This document shows positions 60,509 through 64,000 of a stretch of 64,000 bases of DNA, piece after piece; the first letter of the stretch is position 1, and every line of letters starts with the position of its first letter. Below the pieces are notes generated by a model, which did not search any database, was not told the DNA's origin, and worked only from the letters and a program-made list of their open reading frames with translations. The DNA is from Planobispora rosea (GTDB lineage Bacteria; Actinomycetota; Actinomycetes; Streptosporangiales; Streptosporangiaceae): assembly GCF_014648175.1 (NCBI RefSeq), contig NZ_BMQP01000017.1, positions 103,479 through 167,478 on the forward strand, given 5' to 3'. Position numbers and translations under genes: made by a program.

Positions 60509-60918
60509 ATGGTGCTCACGATGACCGCACCGCCCACCGTCCAGCTCGGGGACTCCGACCTCGTCAAGGAGTCCCTGAGCCGCCCGGAGGCGTTCGCGGC
60601 GCTGTTCGACCGCTACTCCGGCATGCTGTACCGCTACGTCTCCCGCCGGCTGGGCCCCGAAACCGCCGACGACCTGGTCGGCGAGACCTTCCTGGTCGCC
60701 TTCGCCCGGCGGGACCGCTACGACCCGGCCTACGCCGACGCCCGGCCGTGGCTGTTCGGCATCGTCACCAAACTCCTGTCCCGGCACCATCGCACCGAGG
60801 CGGCCCGCTACCGGGCGTTGCTGCGCAGCCCGACGGAGGAGCGCGTGGAGTCTCCCGCCGACCGGGTGGCCGCCGGGGTCACCGCCCGGGCGGCCCGTCC
60901 GGCGCTCGCCCGTGCGCT
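60509..60918 (+). pseudogene. ECF sigma factor, truncated before region 4
   Basis: Residues about 25-115 of this frame are a recognisable sigma region 2: EAFAALFDRYSGMLYRYVSR, ETADDLVGETFLVAFARR and RPWLFGIVTKLLSRHHRTEA. The protein then reads SPADRVAAGVTARAARPALARAL, the usual lead-in to region 4, and at about 60918 switches to sequence with no sigma-like character; region 4 (the -35 binding helix) is missing. The frame stays open to 61177 but those residues are not sigma. It therefore cannot bind -35 elements. Start ATG 60509 or 60521. Broken by a deletion that joined it to the next remnant. Confidence 0.75.
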
Positions 60919-61077
60919 GACGACATCGCCCGCAGCCTGGAGAAGGCCGACCTGGCGTCCACCATGCGGTTCCTCGTGGTCCCGAACCGGCCCCACCCCA
61001 CCGAACCCGGAAACCTCGTGTGGGCTCAGCCCGCCGCGGACCAACTGTTCGCGGCCCTGCGGAACGGCACCCGGTGA
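60919..61077 (+). pseudogene. C-terminal remnant of an LCP (LytR-CpsA-Psr) family protein
   Basis: In a different frame from the sigma part, this stretch encodes DDIARSLEKADLASTMRFLV, VPNRPHPTEPGNLVWAQPAA and DQLFAALRNGTR and then stops. It matches the last part of LCP wall-polymer ligases, which end with a VP-P-DPNR-WAQP-AD-LF-A-R pattern. No LCP N-terminal domain is present. The join to the sigma fragment shifts frame, so the rest of both genes was deleted together. Identity is from pattern memory, so moderate confidence. Confidence 0.6.
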
Positions 61078-61165
61078 AGCCCCTCTCCTGGAGGACCACC
61101 GGTCGCAGAGACGGGCAGGGCGGTACGGCACGGGAGACCGCGAGGGCAGGAGTCGACCGCATCCG

Positions 61166-61188
61166 TTACTACTTTAAGTAATTTATAT
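61166..61188 (+). promoter_or_regulatory. AT-rich promoter-like element
   Basis: TTACT-ACTTTA-AGTAA is an inverted repeat in an unusually AT-rich patch, followed by a possible -10 box TTATAT (61183-61188). It lies about 80 bases before the zinc-finger gene and may be its promoter. Confidence 0.4.
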
Positions 61189-61270
61189 GTCACTCTCAGT
61201 TTCCCTTGGGTGGTTCAGGTGCGTAGGATCGGCTCCATTCCAAGGTCGGATGCCGGGAGAGGAGCCGGAA

Positions 61271-61462
61271 ATGCGTGGACGGCCCGAAGCCGAACGACAT
61301 CATCTGTCCTGCCCGGTGTGCGGAGCGCTGCCGGGCACGAGCTGCCTGCAGGAGGGCGCGGAACGGGAGAAGATCCACCCCTCCCGGCGGATGCCGATCG
61401 CCGAGCGCAACTGGCGGTCGGCGACGGGGTGGATCCCCCCGGAACTGCAGAGCTCGCCCTGA
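61271..61462 (+). CDS. Small zinc-finger protein (63 aa)
   Basis: A 63-residue protein with HLSCPVCGALPGTSCLQEG and a conserved tail KIHPSRRMPIAERN: a Cys-x2-Cys...Cys...His pattern typical of a compact zinc finger found in many actinobacterial small proteins. It may bind nucleic acid or a protein partner. GAGAGGAG lies before the ATG at 61271. Function unknown. Confidence 0.7.
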   Translation: MRGRPEAERHHLSCPVCGALPGTSCLQEGAEREKIHPSRRMPIAERNWRSATGWIPPELQSSP

Positions 61463-61533
61463 GCCCGGTTCACCCGCCTGCGTCCGGTTCACCCGGCGGA
61501 CTCGGTCTTCATGGCCCGGCGGGTGGAGTGAGA

Positions 61534-62556
61534 TCAGGTGATGCCGAGTACGGCCAGCAGCGCCGCCGCGGCCGCCGTGCGGGCCGCCGTCTTGCTCGGA
61601 CCTGTGCCGGTTGCCGACGCCGGTCCGGGCCGTCCGGCCGGCTGGGTGGCGGCGGTGACGGTGAAGGACGGCGCGTGCGCCGGCCCGGTCACCGCCGTCT
61701 CCCATGTGACCGTGCTGATCAGGCCCTTCTGTGCCTGCTCGTTCAGCACGCTCACCGGATTCCGGCCCGGCGCGACGGCGGACTGCGCTGACGCCGGGGC
61801 GGCCTGCGGCGACGGCACGGTGATCTGGGCTGGCGGCGTGGCGATCTGCGCCAGTGATGCGGTGGCCTGCGTTGACGACGGGCCGGCTCCCGCCGTGGGT
61901 GCGGAGGCGTCCGTGAAGATGACCGGGGGCACGGCGGCCCTTCTCCTCCCTTGCGATGCGGGGACCGCCTCCTGCGGCGCGGGGGCGGTTGCCCGTGGCG
62001 GGGGAGTCGTCTTCTGCGGCGCGGGGGCGGTTGCCCGTGGCGTGGGGGCCGTCTTCTGCGGTGTAGGGGCCGTCTTCTGTGGCGCGGGAGCGGGGCCGGG
62101 CTCCAGGTGGACCCCGGCCTCCTTGAGCCAGACCTTGAGGGTGAACGTCGGCACGTTCAGGGAGTCGGCGGCCTGGCGGACGGTCATCCCACCGGCCAGC
62201 AGCGTCTGGGCGGTCTCGACGGCCCGGTTCCGCTCCCGCCGTACCTGCTCCTCGGTGGGCAGGCCCAGCCGGGCGGCGTGCTCGGCCGCGCCGGCCTGGA
62301 GCATCTCCCCGGCCCGCACCAGGCAGGCCACGCTGCAGTAGAGCCCGAGCCGGATGTGGCGGCCCTTGCCGCCCGGGGCGCGCTCCAGCAGATACCAGCC
62401 CGCGGGCACCCACAGGCCGTTCTCGCACCGATGGCAGACGCGGCAGAAGAATGACCGGGGGTTGTCCTGGCCGTCGCCGCGGATCGCGGCCAGCCCGCCG
62501 CGCCGCCGGGAGGGCGGAACCTCATCCGCGGGGGGCTGCTGATCGGTCCTGCTCAC
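61534..62556 (-). CDS. Protein joining a cysteine cluster, an HTH and a dsRNA-binding domain
   Basis: A 340-residue protein with an unusual architecture. Residues 38-78 carry a cysteine cluster: CRVCHRC (38, 41, 44) and CSVAC (74, 78), a likely zinc site. Residues about 122-150 read MTVRQAADSLNVPTFTLKVW, a small HTH. A Pro/Ala-rich linker fills 153-262. Residues 265-338 are a double-stranded-RNA-binding motif: NPVSVLNEQAQKG, the GPAHAPSF loop and GTGPSKTAARTAAAAALLAV. In bacteria this fold is otherwise best known from RNase III. No catalytic domain is seen. GTG at 62556. Role unknown; RNA binding is predicted. Confidence 0.8.
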   Translation of the reverse strand: MSRTDQQPPADEVPPSRRRGGLAAIRGDGQDNPRSFFCRVCHRCENGLWVPAGWYLLERAPGGKGRHIRLGLYCSVACLVRAGEMLQAGAAEHAARLGLPTEEQVRRERNRAVETAQTLLAGGMTVRQAADSLNVPTFTLKVWLKEAGVHLEPGPAPAPQKTAPTPQKTAPTPRATAPAPQKTTPPPRATAPAPQEAVPASQGRRRAAVPPVIFTDASAPTAGAGPSSTQATASLAQIATPPAQITVPSPQAAPASAQSAVAPGRNPVSVLNEQAQKGLISTVTWETAVTGPAHAPSFTVTAATQPAGRPGPASATGTGPSKTAARTAAAAALLAVLGIT

Positions 62557-62763
62557 GGCTTACCACCCTGCCAGAGAGACCGGGTCCTGTCAGGGAATCC
62601 GCCGAATATTGTGATGGGTCGATGACACTCCGTGTCTGCGATGAACGGTCGTTGTGGGAGGCGGTGTCCGGCAGGGGCGGGAAACTCCTCATCCCGGACT
62701 CCGGGCGGCCGATGGTGCTGTGAAGTACTGCGGAAACACGCGGCGCCGGAAGGGGGGCGGGAC

Positions 62764-64000
62764 ATGGACGTGGAGCCGTTGGCCCTGCTGCCTCTCTTCG
62801 GGCTGTCGACGGTCATCGCCTTCACGGTGGGAGTCATCGCCTGGCGCCGCCGGCACGTGGCGCCCCTGCTCGGTTCGCTGGCGGTCGTCTCGATGGCGAT
62901 CGCGGAATGGTCCTTGATCAGCGGGATCCTCACCCAGGTCGAGGTCGGTATGACCCGCCACATTCTGGCGACCCTCGCGTTCGTCGGCGTGTGCCTCGTT
63001 CCTGCGGGCTTCTTCGTCGTGTCCCAGGCCATGGTGAACCGCGCGTGGCGGCTGCCGCGCCGTACGGCCCTGCTATTGGCGATCGAACCGATGTTCGTCA
63101 TCGTCGGGGGCGCGACCAACCCCTGGCACCACCTGTTCTTCCTCCCGGGCACGGGGACGAGGATGGCGGAGGGCGGCCCGCTGATATGGGTGCACATCGC
63201 CTACACCTACGTTCTTCTCATGGTCGCCATGGTGCGCGTGTTCAGTGCCTGGGCGTGGGGACCGCGCAGCCAGCGGAGACTGTACGGCTTCACCCTCCTG
63301 GGCGCTGTCCCTCCGTTCCTCGGCAACCTCCTCAACGTGATGAAAGTCGTGCAAGGGGTGGACCTGGCCCCGGTCGGGTTCTGCGTCTCCGTGGTGGTGA
63401 TCTACTTCCTCCTGGTCCGTTTCCCCATGTACGAACTGGTGCCCGTGGCCCGGCAGAACGTCCTCGACATGATCGACGACATGATCGTGACGGTCGACGC
63501 GTCGGGCCGGATCCTCGACCTCAACCCGGCGGCGGACCACCTGGTACGGGGGCTGATGCCGGAGCCGCCCGCCCGGCTCACCGGGTTGCCGCTGAACGAC
63601 GTGCTGTGTGACGTCACCCTCAGCGAGGGGACGGAGGCGGACAGGATCTACGCGAACTACAAGGACAGCGGGGTGGATCTGAACGTCCGGATCAGCTCGC
63701 TGCGCGACGATCGTGACGGTCATGTCGGCTGGGCCGTGGTCGCGCGGGACATCACCGCGCTCAACGAGCAGCGGCGGGAGCTGGAGCAGGCCAACGTCCA
63801 GCTGCACGGTCAGCGGCGGGAGCTGGAGCAGGCCAACGCCCGCCTGCACGAGCAGTTGCGCACCATCGAGCTGCTCCGGGCCGATCTGGCCGAGCAGGCG
63901 GTGCGCGATGCGCTGACCGGGCTGCACAACCGCCGTCATCTGATGGAGGAGCTGGCCCGGCTGGCGGCCGAGTGCGCGCTCCAGGGCCGGCCGTTGAGTG
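62764..64000 (+). CDS. Membrane-anchored diguanylate cyclase, N-terminal part (partial)
   Basis: An open frame that runs off the window end. The first 222 residues have seven or so hydrophobic helices (VIAFTVGVIAW, LGSLAVVSMAIAEW, VGVCLVPAGFFVV and others), the 7TM sensor layout of many histidine kinases. A PAS domain follows at about 232-332 (MIVTVDASGRILDLNPAADH, GWAVVARDITALNE). Residues about 335-380 form a coiled coil with a repeated QRRELEQAN unit. The GGDEF domain begins at about 381 (RDALTGLHNRRHLMEEL); its active-site GGDEF motif lies beyond the window. It would make c-di-GMP. GGAAGGGGGGCGGG precedes the ATG. Confidence 0.85.
   Translation, partial: MDVEPLALLPLFGLSTVIAFTVGVIAWRRRHVAPLLGSLAVVSMAIAEWSLISGILTQVEVGMTRHILATLAFVGVCLVPAGFFVVSQAMVNRAWRLPRRTALLLAIEPMFVIVGGATNPWHHLFFLPGTGTRMAEGGPLIWVHIAYTYVLLMVAMVRVFSAWAWGPRSQRRLYGFTLLGAVPPFLGNLLNVMKVVQGVDLAPVGFCVSVVVIYFLLVRFPMYELVPVARQNVLDMIDDMIVTVDASGRILDLNPAADHLVRGLMPEPPARLTGLPLNDVLCDVTLSEGTEADRIYANYKDSGVDLNVRISSLRDDRDGHVGWAVVARDITALNEQRRELEQANVQLHGQRRELEQANARLHEQLRTIELLRADLAEQAVRDALTGLHNRRHLMEELARLAAECALQGRPLS

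Noticed and set aside
62619..62723. 34-codon frame before the diguanylate cyclase gene
   Set aside because: ATG without a ribosome site and nothing recognisable in the peptide.

Overview
The window reads as chromosomal DNA of a high-GC filamentous actinobacterium. Support comes from the roughly 70 percent GC coding DNA, an Lsr2 nucleoid protein, a single-domain ArgA, a ClpC1 ATPase, many GTG starts, several leaderless genes and many LuxR, MerR, TetR, GntR and MarR regulators. A MenB gene implies the classical menaquinone pathway, which points away from Streptomyces (futalosine route) and towards something like the Streptosporangiales. The genus is an inference. I see no rRNA, tRNA, IS element, prophage or CRISPR array.

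Layout. 1-10 kb is housekeeping and envelope: the tail of lysS, a small LuxR-type regulator, a RipA-like NlpC/P60 hydrolase behind a c-di-AMP (ydaO-type) riboswitch, argA, two RDD membrane proteins (one with a long GYGQQ-repeat low-complexity domain), lsr2 and clpC. 10-18 kb holds an orphan EboE-like protein, a giant LuxR/LAL regulator divergent from an Old Yellow Enzyme, mutY, and an MFS exporter divergent from a MerR. 18-29 kb has disA and radA (the c-di-AMP synthase and its partner), hydrolases, a MerR-thioredoxin operon, a PAP2 phosphatase and an EtfD-type membrane iron-sulfur oxidoreductase. 29-37 kb has a GT4 glycosyltransferase, CsoR, a gamma carbonic anhydrase, a DivIVA-like coiled-coil protein, GntR and VanZ. 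37.6-43.2 kb is a compact operon for kynurenine and 3-hydroxyanthranilate breakdown. 43-54 kb is mixed accessory metabolism plus menB. 55-60.3 kb is a cluster that resembles a 4-hydroxyacyl-CoA (levulinate or gamma-lactone) pathway: lactonase-like phosphotriesterase homologue, LvaA-like kinase, sirtuin, ACAD10/11-type dehydrogenase and SDR, with matching TetR-type operators at both promoters. 60.5-64 kb holds a decayed sigma factor fused to an LCP remnant, a small zinc-finger protein, a protein joining a cysteine cluster, an HTH and a double-stranded-RNA-binding domain, and the start of a membrane diguanylate cyclase.

How parts may work together. DisA makes c-di-AMP, and the riboswitch 16 kb away can read it to control a cell-wall hydrolase. 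EtfD would take electrons from acyl-CoA dehydrogenases such as the one in the 55-60 kb cluster. The kyn operon would turn kynurenine or hydroxykynurenine into central intermediates, but its downstream hydratase and aldolase are not in the window. Many gene ends carry short tandem repeats.
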